Shown: piece by piece, positions 7,641 to 16,215 of the stretch
Layout: every line of letters begins with the position of its first letter
Position numbering within the stretch: position 1 is the first letter of the stretch
NCBI GenBank assembly: GCA_964514575.1
Contig: CAZETJ010000004.1
Span: 1-44,147, forward strand
DNA length: 44,147 bases
Origin: CAZETJ01 sp964514575
GTDB lineage: Bacteria > Patescibacteriota > Saccharimonadia > Saccharimonadales > UBA10212
Direction: 5' to 3'
Program-made: the position numbers and the translations under genes
Notes under the pieces: generated by a model
The model's database searches: none
What the model was told of the DNA's origin: nothing
Seen by the model: the letters and a program-made list of their open reading frames with translations, nothing else

Positions 7641-9059
7641 TTATTTTTCCAGAGTGCTCAAGGCCTTTTGCAAGCGAGTCAGTGACTTCTCCTTGCCAAG
7701 TACCGAAAGTGTCCCGAATAGCTCAGGAGATGAGGGCGTCCCGGTCACGGCAATTCTAATAGCCGCAAATAAAATTCCTGGTTTTGAATCTAGGCGCGTC
7801 AGCAGCTCGTTCAGCCGGCTACTTATGTCGGATTCGGAAAAATCACTAGAGTGCAGTTTGTCGATAGTCGACTTCAGTAGGTCAGCTAGACTTGCTTTAT
7901 CAATCGACTTCAGCTGCTTATCAACCGGAGCCTCGTATAGCTTTACGACCATCTCTTGAGCTGGCTCTTTGAAAAAAAAGCGGCTCAATTCCGGTAACTC
8001 TGCTAAGAACTTCAGCCTCTCCTGCACCAAACCCAAAACCGCTGCCTGGTAATCCTTATCAGCCCCTTTGGCTTCCGGTGGCCAGAAGCTGGCGGCGGTC
8101 TTAGATAAGTCTTCCAGGGTCGACTGTCTGATATAGAGCCCGTTCATCCACTCTAGCCGTTGTTCGTCAAAGCGAGCGCCACTTTTCTGGACTCGGCTTA
8201 GATCAAATTTCTTGATTAGCTCATCTATAGAGAAGACCTCTTGCTCGGTGCTATCATTCCAGCCCAAGGTCGCCAAGAAATTGACGAGAGCTTCGGGCAG
8301 GTAGCCCTCTTTCTTGTAGTCCAGGATATCTTTAGAACCGTCGCGCTTGGAAAGTTTCTTCTTACCGTCCGGGCCCAGGACGTAGGGCAATGTAGCTAGC
8401 TTGGGCCGCTCGATCTCCAGCGCCTCGTAAAGGTTTAAAAACTTTGGCACCGAAGGGAGAAACTCCTGGCTGCGAATGACGTGGCTGATCTCCATTAAGT
8501 GATCGTCAATAATGTGAGCAAAATTATACGTTGGATAGCCGTCAGACTTTAAGATGATGAAATCGTCAATAGCTTCAGGGCCAGCAGAAAGATCGCCCAT
8601 GACTTCGTCGTGCCAAGCATAATCCTTCGGTTGGCTAAGGAATCGTAGAGGCGATTGGCCATCCCATGTTGGTAGGTTCTTTGGCCGGTGATCGCGGAAT
8701 AAAAACGGTCTCTTATCCTCCTTAGCTTTGGCTCGCAGAGCCTCTAACTGCTCAGGTGTGTGCGGGTCGGCATAAGCCCTGCCCCTATCGATTAGTTTTT
8801 GAGCCCAAACTTTATAAATGTCTAGACGTTTGCTTTGGCGCAGCGGTTCTTCATCCCACTGCAAGCCAAGCCATTCCAGACTGTCTTTTATGTGCTGTTC
8901 GGAGCCAGTCACCTCCCTGGCCTTATCAGTATCTTCTATGCGCAGAATAAAATCGCCACTGGCTTGCTTAGCAACTAGCCACGCAAAGAGCGCGGTACGG
9001 GCACTACCGACATGCATAAAGCCGGTGGGGCTGGGAGCGAAACGGGTTCGAACTTTCAT
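7641..9059 (-). CDS. gltX: Glutamyl-tRNA synthetase
   Basis: Class I aminoacyl-tRNA synthetase that charges tRNA-Glu (and possibly tRNA-Gln for later amidation). It has the HIGH-type motif PSPTGFMHVGSARTALF near the N-terminus, RIEDTD, the GxPTYNFAHIIDDHLM segment, and KLSKRDG at about residues 235-241. Length (472 residues) is typical. The zinc-binding cysteines seen in E. coli are absent, as in many bacterial forms. ATG 9059 is preferred over TTG 9062 because TACAAT lies 7 nt upstream of it. The tRNA-Glu gene is 1.3 kb downstream on the same strand. Confidence 0.98.
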   Translation of the reverse strand: MKVRTRFAPSPTGFMHVGSARTALFAWLVAKQASGDFILRIEDTDKAREVTGSEQHIKDSLEWLGLQWDEEPLRQSKRLDIYKVWAQKLIDRGRAYADPHTPEQLEALRAKAKEDKRPFLFRDHRPKNLPTWDGQSPLRFLSQPKDYAWHDEVMGDLSAGPEAIDDFIILKSDGYPTYNFAHIIDDHLMEISHVIRSQEFLPSVPKFLNLYEALEIERPKLATLPYVLGPDGKKKLSKRDGSKDILDYKKEGYLPEALVNFLATLGWNDSTEQEVFSIDELIKKFDLSRVQKSGARFDEQRLEWMNGLYIRQSTLEDLSKTAASFWPPEAKGADKDYQAAVLGLVQERLKFLAELPELSRFFFKEPAQEMVVKLYEAPVDKQLKSIDKASLADLLKSTIDKLHSSDFSESDISSRLNELLTRLDSKPGILFAAIRIAVTGTPSSPELFGTLSVLGKEKSLTRLQKALSTLEK

Positions 9060-9066
9060 CAAGCTA

Positions 9067-9072
9067 ATTGTA
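9067..9072 (-). promoter_or_regulatory. -10 box of gltX (leaderless type)
   Basis: TACAAT, 7 nt before ATG 9059. It decides between the adjacent TTG and ATG candidates. Confidence 0.6.
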
Positions 9073-9092
9073 AGCGAACCAGCCGGCTATAG

Positions 9093-10208
9093 CTAGAAAC
9101 TCTGGACTATTTTAAGGACCTGGTCAGAGCTGAGGCCTGCTTTATTGCTAAGCGTGTAGTGGATACCATTGTTCACCCAGGTGGCATTGTTACTGTTGCC
9201 GTAGATATAAACTGTTGTACCGCCGATCTGTGAGGTCTGGACTTCGGTTTTTGGACCGATAGCGTTAGCGGCTAAGGAGGCACTGTCCCAGTCGGATTTT
9301 TGCTGAGTAATGCTATAGCTAGACGTGGGACCGGCTTTGTTTTTGAAACTGACAGTGACGCTGCCATTCTGGTAGCCAATCGGTGCGGCATAACTAAAGC
9401 CAGAGGGCGTATAAGCTGGCAGGCTGGCCGAGACATGTGCCCTCTCGGCGGCCACCTTCACGGCCACAGCCGGCATATCGCGGTAGATAACCCAGCCGAT
9501 TACAGAAAGAAGAATGATAGCGAGCAGTGTAATTCTCAGCCAGCGCGGAATTGCCCAAAGCTTAGAGAACCGACTCAAAGAATGCCGTTGTCTAGCTTGT
9601 TTGTGGGCGTCGGCTTGGAACAGTGCTCTGTCTAGGAGCCGTTCAAGTTTAGCGTGTGAAGCGCTGGCACTCATGGTGGTCGCTGGCGCACTAGCAGCCT
9701 CAGCTCGATTAAGCGGCCGGGCGATGGCGTTAATTACTCCTCCTGTCTTCGGCCTGTTGGCTGTAGAGCTGTTTCCGGGGTTTCCGAAACGGCTAACCTT
9801 AGCATGCGTACTGATCACTTTGGCCCGAGCTGCTCTTACGGACTCGGCGACAGGGCTATGGCTAGTAAATGTCCTGGAAGCTTCTTTTACTTTCAGGGCT
9901 GGTCGGCCGAGCCTTGATCTCATCAAGGTTTTGGAATGCTCTCGACGATGGTGAATGGCAGTAGCGGCCACTTTGGCGGCCCGGTCGGAGATTTTTCTGG
10001 TTCGCATCTTTTTTACGGCGGGAATGTCTGCCAGCTTAGCCTTGGGCGTGTCAATGTGCCGCTTATTTTTTATAAAACCATCGATTACTTGGGCGCTGTT
10101 GGGCATTTTGACTTGCCCGGCAACACGTCTGACGGCACCAATAACGCGGCCCGAGGCAATGTCATAATCGGTGCCATTGATGTCTATAACGCCAGACGTC
10201 TTGCCCAC
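9093..10208 (-). CDS. Single-pass membrane protein with DUF4367-like outer domain
   Basis: 371 residues. The first ~222 are cytoplasmic, very basic and Ala/Arg/Lys-rich, with repeated short helices, and could contact nucleic acid or cytoplasmic partners. A membrane helix follows (about 224-242). The outer domain (about 255-371) resembles DUF4367, with SLPAYTPSGFSYAAPIGYQN, SYSITQQ and a terminal GLSSDQVLKIVQSF. The likely start is GTG at 10208 with AGAGG 11 nt upstream. Function is unknown; DUF4367 domains occur on anti-sigma and surface proteins. The gene is divergent from the PEGA gene across a 153-nt region. Confidence 0.75.
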   Translation of the reverse strand: MGKTSGVIDINGTDYDIASGRVIGAVRRVAGQVKMPNSAQVIDGFIKNKRHIDTPKAKLADIPAVKKMRTRKISDRAAKVAATAIHHRREHSKTLMRSRLGRPALKVKEASRTFTSHSPVAESVRAARAKVISTHAKVSRFGNPGNSSTANRPKTGGVINAIARPLNRAEAASAPATTMSASASHAKLERLLDRALFQADAHKQARQRHSLSRFSKLWAIPRWLRITLLAIILLSVIGWVIYRDMPAVAVKVAAERAHVSASLPAYTPSGFSYAAPIGYQNGSVTVSFKNKAGPTSSYSITQQKSDWDSASLAANAIGPKTEVQTSQIGGTTVYIYGNSNNATWVNNGIHYTLSNKAGLSSDQVLKIVQSF

Positions 10209-10361
10209 CTAAAATAAACCTCTACCCATTTAACAGTTATATTACACCAGTGTCTTGACCGACGGCAAGCCGGCTGAAGGCTGCCGACCCGTACTGCTTG
10301 AGGTTACGCAAAGTGATGTGCGACAATGTAGGGGCGATTAAAAACCTCTTCAAATTAACCT
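10209..10361. promoter_or_regulatory. Divergent promoter region
   Basis: A 153-nt spacer between two divergent envelope genes. An imperfect hairpin (GGCA-A-GCC with GGC-TGCC, one bulge) lies at about 10263-10288. A possible plus-strand promoter is TTGAGG with GACAAT 18 nt later, upstream of 10362. A minus-strand TAATAT lies about 30 nt before 10208. None is strong. Confidence 0.35.
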
Positions 10362-11855
10362 ATGGATTTTTTAGACCCACGCCGTAAGCGCTCCCATACT
10401 ATCCGTTTGATAACCGGCTACGTGCTGGTCAGTATTGCGATTGGGCTGGCCACAATAATTCTGGTGTACGCGGCTTACGGGTATGGCATTAATACTAAAA
10501 CAGGCGAGATTATCCAAAATGGCATAGTTTTCGTGAGCTCAAAGCCCACTGGTGCCGAGCTCTATTTAAACGGCCAAGACCAGAATGCTACTACCGGTCG
10601 CAGGCTGGTTCTGGAGGCTGGTAATTACACCCTGACCCTTAAAAAGTCAGGTTACCGCGATTGGCAGCGACAGTTTACGCTAGACGAGCATAGCATAGCT
10701 CGCTACACCTATCCTCTCCTGTTCCCCGTCAAGCCCAGGGTCACTAATCTCATGGCCTTTTCGTCAATGCCGCCGTTGATGACCGAGACACCGGATCAAC
10801 ACTGGTTGTTGGTCCAAGCGCCCTCGGCCGGGCTGGACAGTGTCAATTTCGATGAATTTGATACAACCAATTTGACCAAGCCATCGGTCAATTTGAGCTT
10901 GCCGGCTGGCTTGTTATCGGGCGACGATAAAGACACTGCTAGCTTGGTTGCTTTGGAGTGGTCCAGTGATAATAGCCACCTGCTTTTAAGGCACGACTTC
11001 TCTGGCAGCAACGAGTTCATCTTGTTTGACAGAGCCCATCCGTCGGACTCGATAAACTTAAATAAACAGCTCAAGACGGATCCTAGCCAAGTAGCTTTGC
11101 GTAATAAAAAGTCTAATCAGTTCTATTTTTATGATGCCGCTAGCCAATCGTTGACCTCCGTCAGCACAAGCCAGACCAGCCTGCCGACACCCTTTCTTAA
11201 GCAAGTCCTTGCCTTCAAGTCCTACGGGTCAAACACGATAGTCTATGCCACAGCCAAGGACGCGCCGACTGGGAAGGTAGAAGTACGTATCTGGGATAAT
11301 GGTCAGACGTATCTGCTAGACACAGTTCAGACTGGGGACCATTACTTAATTGATACAGCTCAGTATCAGGGGACGTCCTATTTCGTATCCGGCAGCGATA
11401 CAGATCCGAACATAAATATTTATAAAGACCCTCTTAGCTATCTAAAAAATTCTACGATCGGCAAAGCTGTACCGACGCTCGCGATTAACCAAGTTGGATC
11501 AACCAATCTTAGTTTCTCTACCAAGGCGCGGTTTATCGAAGTGGAAAACGGCCAACAATTCGGAGTCTATGATTTTGAAACGCAGCAGGTGTACCAGTAT
11601 AAGCTAGCCACTCCACCGACCTCACCGCTAGTTTGGATGGACGGCCAGCGTTTGATAGGCGACACCGACGGTAATGTCTTTGTGACGGACTACGACTCCA
11701 CCAACCAGCAATCATTGACCCCGACAGTTGATATGACCGGGGGTCTATTCAGCGCTGATTATAACCATTTGCTAACTATCCAGCCGACATCAACAAACGT
11801 TTTTGAATTGGTTAACGTCGACCTCCGGGCCGGAACCGACTTGCCCAAACAGTAA
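10362..11855 (+). CDS. PEGA-domain membrane-anchored protein, possible beta-propeller
   Basis: 497 residues. A basic N-terminus and one membrane helix (about 15-38) place the rest outside the cell. Residues 51-105 form a PEGA domain with VSSKPTGAELYLNGQ and AGNYTLTLKKSGYRDWQR, a fold found in surface-layer and cell-envelope proteins. The remaining ~390 residues show repeated short beta-strand blocks (VALEWSSDNSHLLLRHD, QVALRNKKSNQFYFYD, PLVWMDGQRLIGDTDG) suggestive of a propeller of about six to seven blades. It may bind wall glycan or protein partners. No catalytic motif is seen. Its 3' end is 1 nt from the convergent sortase gene. Confidence 0.8.
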   Translation: MDFLDPRRKRSHTIRLITGYVLVSIAIGLATIILVYAAYGYGINTKTGEIIQNGIVFVSSKPTGAELYLNGQDQNATTGRRLVLEAGNYTLTLKKSGYRDWQRQFTLDEHSIARYTYPLLFPVKPRVTNLMAFSSMPPLMTETPDQHWLLVQAPSAGLDSVNFDEFDTTNLTKPSVNLSLPAGLLSGDDKDTASLVALEWSSDNSHLLLRHDFSGSNEFILFDRAHPSDSINLNKQLKTDPSQVALRNKKSNQFYFYDAASQSLTSVSTSQTSLPTPFLKQVLAFKSYGSNTIVYATAKDAPTGKVEVRIWDNGQTYLLDTVQTGDHYLIDTAQYQGTSYFVSGSDTDPNINIYKDPLSYLKNSTIGKAVPTLAINQVGSTNLSFSTKARFIEVENGQQFGVYDFETQQVYQYKLATPPTSPLVWMDGQRLIGDTDGNVFVTDYDSTNQQSLTPTVDMTGGLFSADYNHLLTIQPTSTNVFELVNVDLRAGTDLPKQ

Positions 11856-11856
11856 A

Positions 11857-13059
11857 CTAGCCAGAAAGCCACTTCCAGAAGCGCGACCACAGAGTCGGCG
11901 AATTGCTGGGTATGATCGAGGCCTGGGTAGCCAGCTTTGTATTTGTGGTCGTAAGGTTGCTTGCCGGACTCGGATCAATCTGCTCGCCGACTACTACTAA
12001 GCGGTTGGTGCTAGTTCCCGGAGGATCACAGGTTATCAAGGTGGCGGTAGCTGGCTTATCTTCTAGCCCTAGAACGGATACGTCAGCCGGGCTGACGATC
12101 TGCTTTTTATAGACTTCATAAGTGTAGCGTTTGCCATCCTTCTGCAGGTAAAAAGTGTCGCCGCTGTCTAGCCTAGAGAGCAGGACGAAAGCAAATTTGT
12201 ACTTCCCAGGGTTAAAAATATTATTTGAGGAATGGCCGACGATCACCAGATTTCCATCTTGTCCGGGCAAAGCTGTATCGGCATAATGAACCACTCCGCC
12301 CTCCAGAGCCGTCTCTATATCGTTATCGTTTATGGTGCTGACGTTGTAGACCACTGGAATCTCAACATTAATCTTGGGAATGATGATCTCAGGGTTCGGC
12401 CCAACAACCGTACCGGTACTGATAATCGGCGTTCCGGTTACGTTACGGCTTGGTTGGATAAAAGGCGCTATAAAACGCTCGTTGAAGAAGCTAAATAGAA
12501 ATATCAAAACAACTATCGCACCTATGCTAATTCCAAACATCAAAGAGCGAAGATGGCTTGTACGACCTCTTTGTCTAAGGGCTGCTCCCGCTTGGCGGAC
12601 TTGCCTGTGGGCGGTATTAATTTTGCGAATTGCCTCCGGAGACCTTGACTTGTAGGTCTGGTGGATGTTCGCTGTGATCTCGGTGGGTGCGCTGGGTATA
12701 GTGTGAGCCGCTTCGGCGCGGGTAGCATAGAATTCTTGCCAAACTTGATGCTTCTCCGCTTCGGACAGGCCGGCATAATATTCGTGCCAGGTTGACTGGA
12801 TTTCATTGAGCGGTCGGCCTGAGCTGGTTAGCTGATAAACAAATTCTTGGTGGCGTGAGCGCTTAGCTCCGCCTAACTCCCCTAGGCCTTCGCCTTCCTC
12901 GAGCGCATCAGGCTCGCTAGTATACGCAGCGGCAACCTTCTTACGTATCAGGTCAGCGGCCGCGTCGCTGCCACCTCTCGATCTTGTATGGCTGTCGCCA
13001 ATCGGCAGCGGCAGGGCCGCATCAAACTTCTCTTGGTGCTTATTATTGTCGGTGTCCAT
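11857..13059 (-). CDS. Sortase-family transpeptidase with long cytoplasmic N-terminus
   Basis: Cysteine transpeptidase that attaches surface proteins to the envelope. Counting from ATG 13059, the first ~172 residues are cytoplasmic and charged, one membrane helix spans about 174-192, and the sortase domain follows. The catalytic triad is visible: His276 in VIVGHSSN, Cys344 in TLITCDPP and Arg353 in TSTNRLVV. The short TLITCDPPG motif suggests a class D/E-type enzyme. The N-terminal extension is far longer than in usual sortases. A TTG at 13086 is unlikely because it lies inside ATTGTACAAT, whose TACAAT is a probable -10 box. No LPxTG substrate is encoded in this window. Confidence 0.9.
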   Translation of the reverse strand: MDTDNNKHQEKFDAALPLPIGDSHTRSRGGSDAAADLIRKKVAAAYTSEPDALEEGEGLGELGGAKRSRHQEFVYQLTSSGRPLNEIQSTWHEYYAGLSEAEKHQVWQEFYATRAEAAHTIPSAPTEITANIHQTYKSRSPEAIRKINTAHRQVRQAGAALRQRGRTSHLRSLMFGISIGAIVVLIFLFSFFNERFIAPFIQPSRNVTGTPIISTGTVVGPNPEIIIPKINVEIPVVYNVSTINDNDIETALEGGVVHYADTALPGQDGNLVIVGHSSNNIFNPGKYKFAFVLLSRLDSGDTFYLQKDGKRYTYEVYKKQIVSPADVSVLGLEDKPATATLITCDPPGTSTNRLVVVGEQIDPSPASNLTTTNTKLATQASIIPSNSPTLWSRFWKWLSG

Positions 13060-13128
13060 ATGATAATGCTCAGTTTCATTGTACAATACATCTGTTAAAT
13101 AGCCTGTTTACCAGACAGTAATTGACTT

Positions 13129-13213
13129 GGGCGAGTGGCGGAATTGGTATACGCGCACGACTCAAAATCGTGTTCCGCAAGGATTGTGGGTTCAAGTCCC
13201 ACCTCGCCCACCA
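13129..13213 (+). tRNA. tRNA-Leu (anticodon CAA)
   Basis: 85-nt gene with acceptor GGGCGAG/CTCGCCC, anticodon loop CTCAAAA reading CAA, a long class II variable arm, T-arm GTGGGTTCAAGTCCCAC, and encoded CCA. It is divergent from the sortase gene. Confidence 0.97.
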
Positions 13214-13230
13214 GCTCATTCGACAGCTTC

Positions 13231-13259
13231 GGCTTTCGTAAAAATTCGGAAGCCTTTTT
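13231..13259 (+). terminator. Terminator after tRNA-Leu
   Basis: An 8-bp stem GGCTTTCG/CGGAAGCC (one G-T pair) is followed by TTTTT, 18 nt after the tRNA. Confidence 0.75.
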
Positions 13260-13372
13260 ATCTTCAGCCTTCGTGTCGAGCCTCGCCTTCTGCTCACTTT
13301 ATCCTCAAAGCTCGCGGGTATAGCTCCAAGGTTGGTTCAATGCATAACCCAATGCGTAGCTTCGCACAGAGC

Positions 13373-14158
13373 CTAGCATCTAGAGTATTCGTAAACAGCG
13401 GAGGCGAGGGCTTCGAATGGGCGGGCTGGTTGTTGGAGTTGCCAGACGGCCGCAAAGGCAGCCAGAGCTCGGCCATTTTTTATTGCTGTGGTACTCACCT
13501 GCCCGCTTGTGGCGACAATAGCTTGTCCGGCGTGCGGCAAGAGCACTGAGGCCTCGATAGTCTGCGTCCAATCGTGCAGGCGCTCGACCAAGTTATTCAA
13601 GTTCATGTCATGCTTGAGTATTACCGGCGAGTCTGAGCCGGCTGCTAATTTTTGAATTTGTGAGAAATCGCCAACGAGGATAGTCCCAGGACGCTTAAGC
13701 AACTGCTCGGCCGAGTTGATAAAGTAACCCAGACTGTCTCCGCTGAGCGTCAGAGACCCTCGGTATTTGTCTACGAAGCTCTCTAATAGCACGGCGGTCT
13801 CGGAATTTTTGCCGAAATCTCCAGCTAGCAAAACGCCATTGGCCCATGCCGAAATGTCCAGCAGCTCAGAGAGCGCTGTGCGGGCAAAGCTGCCGCTCGG
13901 GGTGCTCGGAGCAAACTCGGCTTCCGGAAAAAGTTTCCCCAAGCTTTTTTGCAGGCTGTTCGGGAGAATGGCTCGGACCGTGCCGATGCCAGCTTTCTGA
14001 GCCTCGCCATAAGCTAGGCTAACGTCCGAGAAGGAGTGCGAATTACCGCCAATTATTAAAAGCTTTCCTCGAGTCTGTTTGTTCTCCGGCCTGCTCCACA
14101 GCATGTCAGGGTATAGCGGTCTGTCAGCTATCTGCTTAAGCCAAAAGGTATCTGCCAT
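13373..14158 (-). CDS. Divergent NAD(P)H-hydrate dehydratase-like (YjeF C-domain) protein
   Basis: 261 residues resembling the ribokinase-like YjeF C-terminal domain (NnrD family), which repairs hydrated NAD(P)H using ADP or ATP. Visible similarity is GKLLIIGGNSHSFSDVSLAY near residue 31 and VLLAGDFGKNSETAVLLESF near residue 108. The usual late signature around GTGDVLAG is missing: at the matching place the protein has KNGRALAAFAAVWQL. It may have lost catalysis or changed substrate. It is the last gene of the smpB operon and overlaps the preceding HAD gene by 23 nt. The fold assignment is good, the activity doubtful. Confidence 0.65.
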   Translation of the reverse strand: MADTFWLKQIADRPLYPDMLWSRPENKQTRGKLLIIGGNSHSFSDVSLAYGEAQKAGIGTVRAILPNSLQKSLGKLFPEAEFAPSTPSGSFARTALSELLDISAWANGVLLAGDFGKNSETAVLLESFVDKYRGSLTLSGDSLGYFINSAEQLLKRPGTILVGDFSQIQKLAAGSDSPVILKHDMNLNNLVERLHDWTQTIEASVLLPHAGQAIVATSGQVSTTAIKNGRALAAFAAVWQLQQPARPFEALASAVYEYSRC

Positions 14159-14849
14159 CGTGCTTCTCGAGCTTATATATTACGTTTTTACGCTCCAGAA
14201 CGATCCTCCACCCTTGCTCTTTGGCGTGCTTAAACAATTCGCGTTCCGGGTTCAGCGCGATAGGCTTTTCTACCAGCTCTAACATTGCAATATCGCTCCG
14301 GCTGTCGCCCACCCCTATACTCCCCTTGGGGTTTAGACTATGTTTTTTCATCAAAGCTTTCAGAGTCTTGTCTTTATTGAGAGATCCGATCTGTTTCCTG
14401 CCGCTAAAGCCACGACCGGCTCTCTCGTAGGTCGTACCAACATAGTCATCAAAGCCGTAGTAGTCTGATATCTTGGCAACTATCTCTGTCTGGGAGCCCG
14501 AGATAGCAAGGAGCATGTAGCCGTCTTTTTTAAGCTTGCCAATCAAGTCCCTAGTGTAGGTATAGACTTGATCCTTATACTCTTCAAAAACCGCATCGAC
14601 GGCTGTTTCAAAATTCTGAAAACTGAGGGTTCTGAGTATGGTCTCGTAGACATCAATCACCTGCCGCTCATATTCCAGATAAGACCCTTTGTCGCTTTGG
14701 CGGCGTTTCCAAACCATGCGGGCGTCTTTCATGGTCTGATACACCTCCGGCTTAATGTGTCCCTGTCTGGCTAGCGTGTCGGCGATCGAATGATATAGCT
14801 GCCAGCGGATCAACGTACCGTCGATATCAAAAACGGCAAATTGTTTCAT
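14136..14849 (-). CDS. HAD-superfamily phosphatase (SerB/subfamily IB-like)
   Basis: 237-residue hydrolase. Motif I FDIDGTLI (nucleophile Asp8, acid Asp10), motif II Ser in AISGSQTEIV, a lysine in the SLNKDKTLKAL region and motif III GVGDSRSDIAML are all present, so it should be active. The helical cap and spacing match the phosphoserine phosphatase-like IB group, which also includes phospholipid and sugar phosphatases. The substrate cannot be read from sequence. It overlaps the upstream gene by 4 nt and the downstream one by 23 nt, indicating a translationally coupled operon. Confidence 0.9.
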   Translation of the reverse strand: MKQFAVFDIDGTLIRWQLYHSIADTLARQGHIKPEVYQTMKDARMVWKRRQSDKGSYLEYERQVIDVYETILRTLSFQNFETAVDAVFEEYKDQVYTYTRDLIGKLKKDGYMLLAISGSQTEIVAKISDYYGFDDYVGTTYERAGRGFSGRKQIGSLNKDKTLKALMKKHSLNPKGSIGVGDSRSDIAMLELVEKPIALNPERELFKHAKEQGWRIVLERKNVIYKLEKHDGRYLLA

Positions 14850-15424
14850 TCTCTAGCCTCCTCCATGAGCTTTATGTAGGGCTTTGGGTTTGTGGTGTAG
14901 TCTTCATGAACGCCAGGTAGCTCTACGTAGCGAACATTCGAGCGTCCCTTAAACAGCTCCCCGATGGCCGGGTCGCAGAAAGAATCGTCGTGGTTTCTCA
15001 CTAAGATGATTTGCCTATCTTGATTGCCGGCCAACGCATACAGCCTATCCAGCTTGTTGTTGTTCTTGACGCCTAGCCAAAGATAGCGATGACGGCGAAA
15101 GAAATAGTATAGCTCGAGCGCCTTTTTCCAGATGTAAAACCACCAACCATAATTCTTGACGTAAAAAAGACGCCCAGATTTGGTATGCGCAAAAACACGC
15201 TTAATTAGTTTCCGACCCGGCCAGTAAGTCGGTCCTATCAGCACTAAAACTCTGGCGCGCACATCGGGTGGAATTGCATAAATTCCAGCTGAATGAGCCA
15301 CGATTATATCGGCCTTCCGGTAATTTCTTACGACGGAAAAACCGGCTTGGCGAACGGCCCTTCTAAAGGCGCGCGTATGCATCGGGCCGCCGGAGAATCC
15401 TTCGATAACCGCTACCATCTTCAT
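14846..15424 (-). CDS. Small alpha/beta-hydrolase-fold protein
   Basis: 192 residues. The nucleophile elbow is AHSAG in ADIIVAHSAGIYAI (Ser70 region). A probable acid lies in NHDDSFCDP and a C-terminal His in LPGVHEDYTT, giving a plausible Ser-Asp-His triad. The N-terminal VAVIEGFSGGPMHTRAFRR takes the place of the oxyanion strand. The length is close to the small RBBP9/YdeN-type serine hydrolases, but a Tyr/Trp-rich middle section (about 100-125) is unusual and may bind a hydrophobic substrate. It overlaps both neighbours by 4 nt inside the smpB operon. Substrate unknown. Confidence 0.75.
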   Translation of the reverse strand: MKMVAVIEGFSGGPMHTRAFRRAVRQAGFSVVRNYRKADIIVAHSAGIYAIPPDVRARVLVLIGPTYWPGRKLIKRVFAHTKSGRLFYVKNYGWWFYIWKKALELYYFFRRHRYLWLGVKNNNKLDRLYALAGNQDRQIILVRNHDDSFCDPAIGELFKGRSNVRYVELPGVHEDYTTNPKPYIKLMEEARE

Positions 15425-16215
15425 GGGTCTAAGGTCAGGCTTATCGGGCAGTGGTCGGAGCCCATAACATCTGAGTGGATTTGCGCGGCTTTGACCTTAG
15501 CTTTTAGCACATCCGAAGCCAAAAAATAATCAATCCGCCAGCCAACATTACGTTCACGGGCGTTGGCCCAATGCGTCCACCAGGTATAAAAGCCGTTGCC
15601 CTTTTTGAACAAGCGGAAAGTATCAACAAAGCCGTGGTCGATGAGTTTCTGGAAGCCAGAACGCTCCTCGTCTGTAAAGCCCCGCTTGCCTATATTCTCC
15701 TTAGGCCTAGCCAGGTCGTCTTCAGTATGCGCGACGTTCAGATCTCCACAGAAGATCACTGGTTTTTTCTTCTCTAATTCCTGGCACCAAGCCAGGAAGG
15801 CTTTGTCCCAGACTTTACGGATCACTAGCCGGCTCAAGTCTTCCTTGATGTTTATGGTGTAAACGCCAACTACGAAGAATTTCTCGAACTCGGCGGTAAT
15901 TACCCGCCCTTCTTCGTTCGGGTTGCCGTAAACGTCGCCGTGAAGTTTGAACCTATCAATAAAATCCTCAGGGAACCCGTTTTCCACTCTCAGCGGTTTG
16001 ATTTTAGTAAAAATGGCCGTGCCGGAATAGCCAGGTTTTGCAGCACTGTTCCAGTATTCTTCGTAACCCTTGAATTCGATCTCGGCTTGGCCCTGCTTAG
16101 CCTTGGTTTCTTGCAGGCACAGTATGTCAGGTCGGTGTTTGGCAACGAATTCTTGCAGCGCGCCTTTACGGACTACTGCCCTAATGCCATTTACATTCCA
16201 AGAATAAATTTTCAC
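15421..16215 (-). CDS. xth: Exodeoxyribonuclease III / AP endonuclease
   Basis: 264-residue base-excision repair enzyme that cuts at abasic sites and trims 3' ends. It begins MKIYSWNVNGIRAVV and has the metal ligand Glu in LCLQETKA, the Tyr/Asn region VVGVYTIN, CGDLNVAH with catalytic Asp and Asn, WRIDYFLAS, and the terminal GSDHCPISL with catalytic Asp-His. Length is as expected. It sits in an overlapping operon downstream of smpB, with 4-nt overlaps on both sides. Confidence 0.97.
   Translation of the reverse strand: MKIYSWNVNGIRAVVRKGALQEFVAKHRPDILCLQETKAKQGQAEIEFKGYEEYWNSAAKPGYSGTAIFTKIKPLRVENGFPEDFIDRFKLHGDVYGNPNEEGRVITAEFEKFFVVGVYTINIKEDLSRLVIRKVWDKAFLAWCQELEKKKPVIFCGDLNVAHTEDDLARPKENIGKRGFTDEERSGFQKLIDHGFVDTFRLFKKGNGFYTWWTHWANARERNVGWRIDYFLASDVLKAKVKAAQIHSDVMGSDHCPISLTLDP

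Noticed and set aside
13087..13297. Open frames running through tRNA-Leu
   Set aside because: They translate the tRNA and its terminator; the cloverleaf explains the sequence fully.
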